Of a DNA stretch of 64,000 nt, positions 1 through 7,946 are shown piece by piece. The stretch spans positions 16,919 to 80,918 of the forward strand of contig PABP01000033.1 of the NCBI GenBank assembly GCA_002699585.1. Reading direction: 5' to 3'. Made by a program: the position numbers and the translations under genes. The number at the start of each line of letters is the position of its first letter. Positions within the stretch are counted from its first letter, which is position 1. Origin of the DNA: Anaerolineaceae bacterium. GTDB lineage: Bacteria > Chloroflexota > Anaerolineae > Aggregatilineales > Phototrophicaceae. The notes under the pieces are model-generated. The model was given only the letters and a program-made list of their open reading frames with translations, searched no databases and was not told the DNA's origin.

Positions 1-909
1 GGCCTGGAATCGCCGGATAGTGGGGCCGTCTATTATGAGGATCGCTCGCTGAGGGAAATTGCGGAAAACGAGCGTAATATCGGCATGGTCTTTCAGGATT
101 ACGCGCTCATCCCGCACTGGGAAGCGCAGCGCACTATTGGTTTCTTCCTGCGTCTGCGTCGCCGTGAAGGCGAAGTACCTGCCCATGTGCGTCGTGTATC
201 GCACATTACAGGCGTTGGATTGGATCATCTGCTCGGTCGCTTTCCTAAACAGCTTTCCGGTGGGGAAAAGCAGCGCGTGGCGATTGCGCGTGCTTTCGCC
301 CGCGATCTCAACATTTTGCTCTTTGACGAACCCTTCGCCAATCTCGATGCCAAATTCCGGGCGACAGCCCGCCTGGAACTGCGCCGCTTGCTCAATGAAT
401 TTTCGGTGACCTCGGTGATTGTCACCCATGACCAGCACGAAGCAGCGTCTTTATCGGAGCGTATCGTGCTCCTGCGCGATGGTCATATTGAGCAGATCGG
501 CCCTTATGAACACCTGCTGCAAGACCCGGACAATCTGTTTGTGGCTTCTTTCATCGGTACGCCGCAGTTCAATTTTTTCCAGGGCGTCGTTCGTGATGGC
601 CAGTGGCGGCACCCTCTACTGGGCAATGTCAGCCTGCCAGTTCGTGTTGCTGAAGGTACCCCCGTGACGGTAGGCATTCGCCCGGAGCATGTTTGCTTGG
701 TATCAGAAGGCATCCCAGGGAAGGTGACAACGGTCACACCGTATTTCACTGAGCGCTACATCCTTGCCGAAGTGACCAATGGGGCGGCCTCATGGCAGGT
801 CCAGTTATCTGTTGATCATCACATTGAGCGCGGTGAGCAGGTGCATTGCCGCTTTTTAGAAGACGGGATTTACTTTTTCCACACCCAAAAAGAATACCGA
901 CTCGCTTAG
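1..909 (+). CDS. ABC transporter ATP-binding protein, 5'-truncated by window edge
   Basis: The reading frame is open from the first base, so the start codon and Walker A lie upstream of the window; 302 residues remain. Visible in order: Q-loop (MVFQDYAL, about residue 29), signature LSGGEKQRVAIARAF (from 85), Walker B ILLFDEP (105-111), H-loop His143 (VTHDQ), then a C-terminal TOBE-like region with GIRPEHV. This layout is that of the MalK/UgpC/PotA/CysA importer ATPases, which power uptake of sugars, polyamines or anions at the inner face of the membrane. Substrate cannot be read from the fragment. It ends 7 bp before the stop of the convergent comEA-like gene. The modAB genes at 25-27 kb lack an adjacent ATPase, but nothing links them to this gene. 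Confidence 0.93.
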   Translation, partial: GLESPDSGAVYYEDRSLREIAENERNIGMVFQDYALIPHWEAQRTIGFFLRLRRREGEVPAHVRRVSHITGVGLDHLLGRFPKQLSGGEKQRVAIARAFARDLNILLFDEPFANLDAKFRATARLELRRLLNEFSVTSVIVTHDQHEAASLSERIVLLRDGHIEQIGPYEHLLQDPDNLFVASFIGTPQFNFFQGVVRDGQWRHPLLGNVSLPVRVAEGTPVTVGIRPEHVCLVSEGIPGKVTTVTPYFTERYILAEVTNGAASWQVQLSVDHHIERGEQVHCRFLEDGIYFFHTQKEYRLA

Positions 910-916
910 CTTGGTC

Positions 917-1516
917 TTATTCCAATGAGATAAACGGCGCGATTTGTTCCAGGGTTGCCTCGCCGATACCCTCAACCTCACCAAGCTGCTCAACGCTGCT
1001 GAAAGGCCCGTTTGCTTCACGGTAGGCGATGATGCGGTTAGCAATGACTGCACCAATGCCGGGTAAACGCTGCAATTCTTCAGCAACTGCTGTATTGACG
1101 TAAATGACTGTCCCACCGGAGCGCGTCGGCAATGCCGGGATAACGCCCGCTTCCTCGCTGTCATCACCCAATATCGGCACATGGATTTGGTCGCCATCAT
1201 GGATGATAGCTGCCAGATTCACCCGTGAGAGATCAGCATCTTCGCTGACGCCGCCAACTGCGTCAATCGCATCCTGAACGCGGCTGTTATGGGGTACCCG
1301 CACGGTTGTTTCTGGTTCGGCAACGGCCCCCGTAACATAGACCAAAATGGGCGATGGTGTCGCCGACGGCGCTTCAGTAGCGGTTGGCATCGGTGGATTG
1401 ATTGTCATCACAACTGGCTCAGGCCGGGATGCCACGACGGCAACCAACCCGATGACGATCAAAATAGCAATGATGAATGTGACGAGGAGTGTTGTGCGCG
1501 TAGACTGATCTGGCAT
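917..1516 (-). CDS. comEA: ComEA-like DNA-binding protein (SLBB + helix-hairpin-helix)
   Basis: A 199-residue protein with one N-terminal membrane helix (about 9-30), a Pro/Thr/Ala-rich linker (40-56), an SLBB-type domain (about 57-117) and a C-terminal tandem helix-hairpin-helix domain with LPGIG (151-155) and VEGIG (181-185). This is the standard ComEA architecture: a membrane-anchored receptor that binds double-stranded DNA outside the membrane during transformation uptake. No comEC or pilus gene is in the window, so competence itself is not shown. The start ATG has no strong ribosome-binding site. Related SLBB/HhH proteins of unknown role exist, so the family call is firmer than the function. 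Confidence 0.87.
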   Translation of the reverse strand: MPDQSTRTTLLVTFIIAILIVIGLVAVVASRPEPVVMTINPPMPTATEAPSATPSPILVYVTGAVAEPETTVRVPHNSRVQDAIDAVGGVSEDADLSRVNLAAIIHDGDQIHVPILGDDSEEAGVIPALPTRSGGTVIYVNTAVAEELQRLPGIGAVIANRIIAYREANGPFSSVEQLGEVEGIGEATLEQIAPFISLE

Positions 1517-1597
1517 AAAATGGTCGCGTATTGGTAATAGTTAACAATGACGCGATTATAACGGCCTTTGCCTGCCTTAGCTATCGAATAGGCCCAT

Positions 1598-2173
1598 TTA
1601 TCCGGTTAGATGCGCCAGCAAATGCCAACTCAAACTTTGGCTGAGCCGCTGCATAGTATCGCTGATCTCAGGCGTTTTAGATAGCAGACGAGAGGCCATG
1701 ACGTCGCCTTTGACCACGATCACATCCTGGATATGGCTGCTGGTCAATGCCGAAAGACCACGCTCGGCGATCTGCTTACGCTGCTGTCCTTCAAATGCAA
1801 ATGGCAACGATACAATGGCATACACGGCGATGTTTGTCTTATGGACGATGTTGGCGATCACGGGTAGCATCCCCGTACCTGTGCCACCTCCCAATCCAGC
1901 GATTAAGTAGACGCGATTGGGTTTGCTATCAAGTAAGCCCACGATCTGCGCATGGTTATCCTGGACGACCTTGGCCGCGATTTCCGGGTTGCCACCCGCG
2001 CCGAAACCACTACCTCCCAGATGTATGCTCTCTATGATGCTGGTTTCAGGTGGCTGTTCCGCATACGTATTGATGGCGATCAGTCGGGCATTTGTTAGTT
2101 TGGCTTTTGCGATTTCTAAGAGGGCCGCTTGGCCAGCATCCCCCACACCCAGTACCAGAGTCTGCATGGCCAT
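1598..2173 (-). CDS. FtsZ/tubulin-superfamily GTPase, GTPase domain only
   Basis: A 191-residue protein that keeps the FtsZ nucleotide-binding core: LVLGVGDAG near the N-terminus (FtsZ T1 region), IAINTYAEQ (T2-like), GFGAGGNPEIA (T3), the tubulin signature GLGGGTGTG (93-101, T4), then SLPFAFEGQQR and AERGL as in FtsZ. It stops just after the region matching the central helix, so the FtsZ C-terminal activation domain with its T7 catalytic loop and the conserved C-terminal peptide are absent. The start chosen is the ATG one base after the TGA of the upstream phosphoesterase gene; a longer in-frame start would overlap that gene. The pair is probably translationally coupled. GTP binding is likely from the motifs; polymerisation or division function is not supported. 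Confidence 0.8.
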   Translation of the reverse strand: MAMQTLVLGVGDAGQAALLEIAKAKLTNARLIAINTYAEQPPETSIIESIHLGGSGFGAGGNPEIAAKVVQDNHAQIVGLLDSKPNRVYLIAGLGGGTGTGMLPVIANIVHKTNIAVYAIVSLPFAFEGQQRKQIAERGLSALTSSHIQDVIVVKGDVMASRLLSKTPEISDTMQRLSQSLSWHLLAHLTG

Positions 2174-2174
2174 A

Positions 2175-2723
2175 TCAAATAGGGCCTTTGAGGTCAATAA
2201 TGCGCTGAAGTTGATGCGGCTGGGTAGGCGTATCATCTGTAAACGACAGGCTCGTGATGCTTATCGGCCAGCTAAAAGACTGTTCATGAACAGCTTTGAC
2301 CAGTGTCACGAGGTCGCCTTCTTGTAGCCCGGAGTGCCCCAGGGTGATATGCGGGACCCACTGCGCCGGATGATAGTAGGGGTTGGTTTCGATAGCGTGT
2401 TTATCAGCCAGGTGCCATACTTTTTCATGGAATGCGCTTAGCTCTGGCGTCCGTACGATAGAAATGTATAGTACCGGGGCTGGCCCTGTGAAGATGCCCA
2501 GTCCACTGCTCTGGATCGTGATTGGCTCCAGTTCACTCGCCAATCGCACCAGATCGGTGGCGAGTGCGGCTGTCTCGTAGCGTACTGCACCGTGGAAGCT
2601 CAGATGAGCAAAGGGCGCGAGGGCCTCAGGGTGATGTCCCAGAAGGCGCTCGAACAATACCCATAGGTCGTTGACGCGCGATGTGATGTCTGTTTCGAAT
2701 AAGGCAACAACACCATTGGGCAT
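2175..2723 (-). CDS. 2'-5' RNA ligase / 2H phosphoesterase family protein
   Basis: A 182-residue protein with the two H-x-[ST] motifs of the 2H phosphoesterases: HLS at 40-42 and HIT at 125-127, spaced as in ThpR/LigT-like proteins. Members hydrolyse 2',3'-cyclic phosphates or related nucleotide ends; some were first found as tRNA 2'-5' ligases. The start ATG has a good GGAG 6 bases upstream. The stop TGA is followed after one base by the ATG of the FtsZ-like gene, so the two are likely co-translated. Sequence around the motifs is diverged from E. coli ThpR, so the substrate is left open and no symbol is given. Confidence 0.82.
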   Translation of the reverse strand: MPNGVVALFETDITSRVNDLWVLFERLLGHHPEALAPFAHLSFHGAVRYETAALATDLVRLASELEPITIQSSGLGIFTGPAPVLYISIVRTPELSAFHEKVWHLADKHAIETNPYYHPAQWVPHITLGHSGLQEGDLVTLVKAVHEQSFSWPISITSLSFTDDTPTQPHQLQRIIDLKGPI

Positions 2724-2843
2724 GGCCCACTCCGATCATGGCTTGTTTCGTTCGCTTTGCCTGATTATAGTAACGCATCGTGCGCATCATGACCTGTACT
2801 TGCGTACATTTGCCTATCCAATAAGTGAAATCAACAGCCAACC

Positions 2844-3839
2844 GTGACATACAAAACACATGCCTCGCTCAATGTGATGACCCTGCCCTGGCCGGCCAAC
2901 TGGTCTGAGCTGTTCGATAAAGAACGGCCTCTGATCCTGGAAATCGGCTTCGGCAATGGCGATTATCTCATGCATCTGGCGCGTTCAAACCCGGATCACA
3001 ACGTCATCGGCATTGAAATCGCCAATAAGTCGATGGAAAAAGCCGAGCGCAAAATCGCGGCAAGTGGCCTGCTGAACGTTCGTGCCATTCATGGCCGTGG
3101 TGAGACCGTCCTGCACCATTTGTTCGAGCCAGCCTCAATCGAGCAAATTCACGTCAACTACCCGGACCCCTGGTTCAAAACCCGCCACGCCGGACGCCGC
3201 CTTATCCAGCGTGATACGCTCGATGCCATCGTTAGCCGCCTTGAGCCGCAGGGTATGTTCTATCTGGGCACTGACATCCTCGATTATGCTGAAATGGCTC
3301 ATGATCTTTTGCTTGAGACACCGGGCCTGACCAATCAGCAGGATACTCCCTGGTCGGATACCATGTCCGGTCGCATCGTGACCAAATACGAAGAGAAGGG
3401 CTATCGAGAAGGGCGGCCCGGTCACTTTTTTGTCTACCAGCGCAATGATCGTCCGGCTCCTGATGTGTCGGTTATGAAGGAACTTGCTATGCCCCATGTT
3501 GTATTGTCATCGCCGCTATCGCCGGAAGCCATGCTCGACCAGTTCGACAAGATGACGCACCATGCCCCAGGTGACATCCACATCGTCTATCTGGAAGCGT
3601 TTATGGATCATCGGCGGCGGGCGCTGCTCTTTGAAATCAAAATGCAGGAGCCAACCATCGACCAGCACTTTTGCCTGACGCTGACGCCCCGTGACGATGG
3701 CGACTATACGCTGATCTTTACTTCCATCGGCAATCCGCGCCCGACGCTGGGCATGCACATAGCCACGGGTCACCTTGGCGATTGGCTTGCCAGCTTGCAT
3801 CCCGAAGCCCGTATTGTTTCGCGTAAAGTGAGAGAGTAA
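2844..3839 (+). CDS. trmB: tRNA (guanine-N7-)-methyltransferase TrmB, long form
   Basis: Transfers a methyl group from SAM to N7 of G46 in the variable loop of tRNA. The SAM-binding motif LEIGFGNGDYL lies near residues 31-41 and the TrmB signature NYPDPWFKTRHAGRR near 108-122. At 331 residues it is longer than E. coli TrmB (about 240) because of a C-terminal extension of about 110 residues, as seen in the Thermotoga-type long TrmB. The start is taken as GTG at 2844; an ATG at 2877 is an equally weakly supported alternative, since neither has a clear ribosome-binding site. The next gene (GNAT) begins 5 bases after the stop, so they are probably cotranscribed. Confidence 0.93.
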   Translation: MTYKTHASLNVMTLPWPANWSELFDKERPLILEIGFGNGDYLMHLARSNPDHNVIGIEIANKSMEKAERKIAASGLLNVRAIHGRGETVLHHLFEPASIEQIHVNYPDPWFKTRHAGRRLIQRDTLDAIVSRLEPQGMFYLGTDILDYAEMAHDLLLETPGLTNQQDTPWSDTMSGRIVTKYEEKGYREGRPGHFFVYQRNDRPAPDVSVMKELAMPHVVLSSPLSPEAMLDQFDKMTHHAPGDIHIVYLEAFMDHRRRALLFEIKMQEPTIDQHFCLTLTPRDDGDYTLIFTSIGNPRPTLGMHIATGHLGDWLASLHPEARIVSRKVRE

Positions 3840-3844
3840 CCCAT

Positions 3845-4606
3845 ATGGAACAGTCGATTACGTCCTATCAGGTCTATACTCAACGAGAGCGCCGCCGCAG
3901 TGATCTCGATTGGGATGCCTATATGGCACAGGCATGGCCGGAGTTCATCAACCATGATCAGATAGCAGATAAATACTGGCCTGCTTACTACGAAGATCTG
4001 GCCGATTTTCTCTTCTACCTTTGCGAAGATGACAAAGTCGTCGCGCATGGCAAAACCATCCCTGTGCGCTGGGAGGATGGCCTGTCTACGCTGCCGGATA
4101 TGGGTTGGGATTGGGCAATCCAGAGTGGCGTCACGGGCTATGCTGAGGGCTTCCAGCCCAACATGCTCAGTGCCTTAGAAATCTCGATTGCACCGCAGTT
4201 TCGGGGCAAAGGTCTCAGCAAAGTCTGCCTGGAACTCATGTATCACATTGCCGATCAACAGGGCTTTGATAAGCTGGTCGCGCCAGTGCGGCCATCGCAA
4301 AAGCACCTCTATCCCCTCATCTCAATAGAAGATTACATCACCTGGCGTCGTGATGATGGTTTGCTATTTGATGGCTGGTTGCGTACGCATGAGCGTATGG
4401 GTGCCAAGATACTCCATGTCGCGCCTCAGTCCATGCAAGTTGTGGGTACAGTCGCTGAGTGGGAAGAATGGACGGGCATTGCTTTTCCGGCCAGTGGCCA
4501 GCATATCGTGCCTCTTGCGCTCAATCCCATGACCATCGACCGCGAAGCTGACCAGGGCATCTACATCGAACCCAATGTATGGCTGGTCCATACAGTCATG
4601 GTTTAG
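3845..4606 (+). CDS. GNAT-fold acetyltransferase-like protein
   Basis: A 253-residue protein whose centre carries a GNAT acetyl-CoA-binding pattern: a beta strand ending in ALEISIAP followed by QFRGKGLSKVCLELM, matching the R/Q-x-x-G-x-G/A pyrophosphate loop. The remainder is Trp-rich and does not match a GNAT subfamily I can name. It starts 5 bases after trmB with a GA-rich ribosome-binding site, so the two are likely one transcript. Its 3' end lies about 12 bases from the 3' end of the RNase P RNA on the other strand. Acyl acceptor unknown. Confidence 0.78.
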   Translation: MEQSITSYQVYTQRERRRSDLDWDAYMAQAWPEFINHDQIADKYWPAYYEDLADFLFYLCEDDKVVAHGKTIPVRWEDGLSTLPDMGWDWAIQSGVTGYAEGFQPNMLSALEISIAPQFRGKGLSKVCLELMYHIADQQGFDKLVAPVRPSQKHLYPLISIEDYITWRRDDGLLFDGWLRTHERMGAKILHVAPQSMQVVGTVAEWEEWTGIAFPASGQHIVPLALNPMTIDREADQGIYIEPNVWLVHTVMV

Positions 4607-4618
4607 CTAGGGAAGAAG

Positions 4619-4962
4619 TCCAGGTCGACCCATAAGCCGCATTCTGTTCTAAGGAATCATCTATCTGGGATGTGCGTTGCCACACACCTCGTGCAGCCTA
4701 CCCGATGCTTTTTGCGGGACGAGCCGCCCCAATGCATCTGCTTGGCCTTGCTCCCGGTGGGGTTTACATGGCCGCCGACATTCCTGCCGACGCCGGTGCG
4801 CTCTTACCGCACCCTTTCACCCTCACGCCGCAATGCGACGCAATCTGCTCTCTGTTGCACTTTCCGTCGGGTTCCCCCGCCTGGCTGTTAGCCAGCACCG
4901 TGCTCTTCGGAGTGCGGACTTTCCTCGACGCCTTAGCGCCGCGATTCCCCGGTCAACCTGGA
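4619..4962 (-). ncRNA. rnpB: RNase P RNA (type A-like)
   Basis: Catalytic RNA of RNase P, which removes 5' leaders from tRNA precursors. Read on the minus strand it starts with a strand pairing perfectly (one G-U) with the 3' end: 4951-4961 pairs with 4620-4630, forming P1. Universally conserved RNase P blocks follow: GAGGAAAGTCCGGACTCC near the 5' end (4913-4930 region), ACGGAAAGTGCAACAGAGAG in the middle, GGTGAAAGGGTGCGGTAAGA, CCCCACCGGGAGCAAGGCC and the 3' block AGAACAGAATGCGGCTTATG. Length about 344 nt is normal. Ends are set by the P1 helix and by a TATAAT box placed just upstream. Any protein-coding reading across this stretch is spurious. Confidence 0.95.
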
Positions 4963-4967
4963 TACCT

Positions 4968-4973
4968 ATTATA
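4968..4973 (-). promoter_or_regulatory. -10 box (TATAAT) of rnpB
   Basis: A perfect TATAAT on the minus strand ends 6-7 bases before the inferred 5' end of the RNase P RNA. No good -35 hexamer is visible at 16-18 bases. Placement relative to the P1 helix makes it the likely rnpB promoter. Confidence 0.7.
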
Positions 4974-5060
4974 GTCCTGTTGTATTGGTATTTTGTAGGC
5001 TTGCGAGTGGCATTCAAACCGATTACCCTCATTGCCGGATCGAAAATGGAGATTGCTTCG

Positions 5061-6893
5061 ATGACCGTCAGTATGACTACAATCCGCCGCATAGGTTGGT
5101 CCACCTTGCTCTTCTTGCTGATTTTCGCAAGTCGTGCACTGCTGCTCAACCGCCTAGAGATGAACCACGACGAGGTCTGGCACACCTGGCAAACGGGTCA
5201 ATCTCTTGAAGAAGCCATGCGCTGGCTGCCTTTTGATTGGCCGCCGCTGTATGTGGTTGTGCTCTGGGTGTGGCAGAACTTTGTCGGCAATCATCCCATT
5301 GTCATGCGCCTGCTATCGGCATTGATCTTCATGATTGGCAGCGCCTGGACCTTTAGATTGGGTCGACGGCTGTTCCATACAGAACCAGCCGCATGGGGCC
5401 TGACCCTGGCCTATGCCGCTCTCGGCTATATCATCTTTTTGAGCACCTACGTCCGTGCTTACGTCATCATGCTGGCGCTGCTGCCGCTGGCGCTCTACCT
5501 GGCGCTGCGATATTTTGACAAACCCACCATCTGGCGGGCTGTCTGGCTGGCGCTGGCGATGGCGGCCCTGTTTTATACCAATCTCACCGCTGTGATTGCG
5601 TTTGCGGCCATCGGTATCACGACCCTCATTTTCTACCCCAGGCAGATTTGGCGCTGGTGGTTGCCCGGAACCATGGCCTTTGTCCTGGCCATACCGGAAA
5701 TTCTGGCCAAGCTGGATTTGGTCCAGCGACGAGAAGCGGGCCTTGGTGAAAAACTGCCGTCGCTGCCGGAAGGCTTACTTGAGATTTTCCATGCGGATCT
5801 AGGGCATGCGGCTTTGTTCTGGCTGCTGGTACTGGTCATTGCAGTGGGCTTTGTGCTGTGGAAACGTCGCTTCACACTGCGTATGGGCCTGATGATCGTA
5901 TCATGGCTATTGATCCTGCCCATTCTGGTCTACGCGACGGATGGCATTATCGGCTTCTTCACTGCTCAATATTCCTGGTGGATCACCTTCGGATTTGCTT
6001 TGCTGGTGGCCTGGGGGTACCAGGCTGCACCCCGCATCGGGCGTATTGGCCTGTCGCTGGTCCTGATTGGCCTGATGTTTGTGCCACTGACGCGCGGCTA
6101 TCGGCCTTTTGACGAACTGAAGTATGGCTTGCCTACGCTCCCGTTCGAGCAGACCTTCTCTGTATTGGCTACCGAATTACAAAATGGAGATGTGTTTCTG
6201 GTGCATCCTGATTGCGAATGCGGCGACCACTATGTCTGGAACTATTTTGAGTCAATTTACTTTCCGAACCCGCCGCAGCACGTCACCGAGCCAGATGGTC
6301 ATCGCCGTATCTGGTACGTTTATCGCTCAGGCCAAAATGACGAGAACATCCAACGCCAGCTTGAGCAATCCTATGTGACGGGTCGATTCATTGGTCCCTG
6401 GGAACTCTTCTTCCGCTTGTACGAAGCCCCGCCGGACCGTGATGGCATCCTCTTTGAGAATGGCCTGCGCTTTCACGGTGCCCAACTACTAGAGCCGGAT
6501 CGCCAACCCAGGGTTCAGCCTTATGTCTATCGAGAAGGTGAGGATGTCCGCGTGCGCTTGTGGTGGTCCGTCGATGAGCCTCTGGATCGTGATTACAGTG
6601 TGACCCTGCAAATCCTGAACGAGTTGGGCTTGTTTGCGCAAACCGATGGTGCACCGCAGCCCGTCAGCCTGGACCCGACACAGGATGCCTCGCCATCCCA
6701 GACCAGCCAGTGGCAGCCAGGGCAGTACTACATTGATGACCGTGTCCTGACCATGCCGTATCCCGCTACGCGCCTTGATCTGATGCTTTACCTGGGCGTG
6801 TACTACTGGGAAGATGGCGTTCGCTTGCAAGCTGAGGGCGTCAACCCGGACGGTCTTTTGCCCTTATTACCCATTGCTCTCATGGCCTGGTAG
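5061..6893 (+). CDS. GT39/ArnT-like membrane glycosyltransferase
   Basis: About 610 residues: a polytopic N-terminal part with roughly 10-11 hydrophobic helices, and a soluble C-terminal part of about 200 residues with beta-sandwich-like sequence. The first periplasmic loop carries MNHDEVWH, matching the D-E motif of the GT39/GT83 (PMT/ArnT) polyprenyl-phosphate-sugar transferases, which act on the outer face of the membrane. The reading frame is open far upstream, but that stretch is the rnpB gene on the other strand; the start ATG at 5061 follows a TGGAG 8 bases upstream (5073 is an alternative). It probably glycosylates a cell-envelope acceptor; sugar and acceptor are unknown. Confidence 0.82.
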   Translation: MTVSMTTIRRIGWSTLLFLLIFASRALLLNRLEMNHDEVWHTWQTGQSLEEAMRWLPFDWPPLYVVVLWVWQNFVGNHPIVMRLLSALIFMIGSAWTFRLGRRLFHTEPAAWGLTLAYAALGYIIFLSTYVRAYVIMLALLPLALYLALRYFDKPTIWRAVWLALAMAALFYTNLTAVIAFAAIGITTLIFYPRQIWRWWLPGTMAFVLAIPEILAKLDLVQRREAGLGEKLPSLPEGLLEIFHADLGHAALFWLLVLVIAVGFVLWKRRFTLRMGLMIVSWLLILPILVYATDGIIGFFTAQYSWWITFGFALLVAWGYQAAPRIGRIGLSLVLIGLMFVPLTRGYRPFDELKYGLPTLPFEQTFSVLATELQNGDVFLVHPDCECGDHYVWNYFESIYFPNPPQHVTEPDGHRRIWYVYRSGQNDENIQRQLEQSYVTGRFIGPWELFFRLYEAPPDRDGILFENGLRFHGAQLLEPDRQPRVQPYVYREGEDVRVRLWWSVDEPLDRDYSVTLQILNELGLFAQTDGAPQPVSLDPTQDASPSQTSQWQPGQYYIDDRVLTMPYPATRLDLMLYLGVYYWEDGVRLQAEGVNPDGLLPLLPIALMAW

Positions 6894-6932
6894 TTCTTAG
6901 TCACTTTATGCGTGAACCTCTTGGAGAGAAAT

Positions 6933-7820
6933 ATGCCTGCTTTAGAAATGATGTGGGTCGATGCCTTTACCACGAAGCCGTTTGCTGGCAATCCGTGTGC
7001 CGTTGTCTTCGATGCCGATGGCCTTACTGCTGAGCAAATGCAGACCATCGCCTTTGAAATGCACCTTTCGGAAACAGCCTTTCTCATGCAATCGGAGACG
7101 GCTGATTTCCGCGCGCGTTATTTCACCCCGGGCGAAGAGATTCCGCTAGCAGGGCATCCAACGATAGCCAGCATGTTCGCGCTGGTAAAGACGGGCCGCC
7201 TGACACTTGGCGAACAGCCCCGGACAGTGTCGTTGCAATTGCAAGCCGGGACCATCAGTGTGGATGTGAGGCCTGATACCGTGTCGCCCCTCATCACCAT
7301 GACACAGCTCAAACCACAGTTCCTGGATGAGCATGATCCTGAAGTCGTCATGCCGATTTTTGGACTGTCTGCCGATGATGCGTTACCCGGTGTGCCCATT
7401 CAAACGGTCAGCACAGGCACGCCGCAACTGATGATCGCCGTCAAGGACCATGACGCGTTACGCCGTTCTCTTCTCGATACGGCTGCTTATGTTGCCTATC
7501 GTGACCAGAGCGGGTTTTTCAGTCCGCATCTGTTTTGTGTAGAAGGCATCACTGACCGCGGCCAGACCTTTGCTCGTCACTATGGTGCATCACCGGATAC
7601 CAACGAAGACCCCTTTACTGGCTCGGCAACCGGAGGCATGGCGGCGTATCTGTGGCATTATGGTCTGCTAGAGCATCCGCACTTCATAGCAGAACAGGGC
7701 CATTGGATGAATCGTCCCGGTATGGCCCATGTGGAAGTTGTCGGCCCGCGTGAGGATATTGAGGCTGTGCGTGTGGGTGGTCAGGCGGCCAGCGTGTTAA
7801 TAGGGCAGATTCAAATATAG
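6933..7820 (+). CDS. PhzF family isomerase-like protein
   Basis: A 295-residue protein of the PhzF/diaminopimelate-epimerase fold. Recognisable family blocks are VDAFTTKPFAGNPCAVV at the N-terminus, HLSETAFL with the conserved catalytic-type Glu, FTPGEEIPLAGHPT, and NEDPFTGSATGGMAAYL in the second half. Known PhzF isomerises a phenazine precursor, but most family members have undefined substrates, and no phenazine genes are near. The start is ATG at 6933, preceded by GGAGAG; the in-frame GTG 21 bases earlier would place this ribosome-binding site inside the gene. Confidence 0.9.
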   Translation: MPALEMMWVDAFTTKPFAGNPCAVVFDADGLTAEQMQTIAFEMHLSETAFLMQSETADFRARYFTPGEEIPLAGHPTIASMFALVKTGRLTLGEQPRTVSLQLQAGTISVDVRPDTVSPLITMTQLKPQFLDEHDPEVVMPIFGLSADDALPGVPIQTVSTGTPQLMIAVKDHDALRRSLLDTAAYVAYRDQSGFFSPHLFCVEGITDRGQTFARHYGASPDTNEDPFTGSATGGMAAYLWHYGLLEHPHFIAEQGHWMNRPGMAHVEVVGPREDIEAVRVGGQAASVLIGQIQI

Positions 7821-7946
7821 ACCTGTCGCTCAGTCTGGCAAATAGATGAGTCAATACGCGAGCCGCCTGATACACGTCAGGTAAGCGGCGGTTGTTGCAT
7901 TTAGGGGCTGCCTCTACAATGTGACCATCATTGTTTCGGAGACCTT

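Noticed and set aside
4677..5060. N-terminal extension of the GT39-like protein over 380 upstream bases
   Set aside because: The stretch is the RNase P RNA gene on the minus strand; the real start is near 5061 with its own ribosome-binding site.
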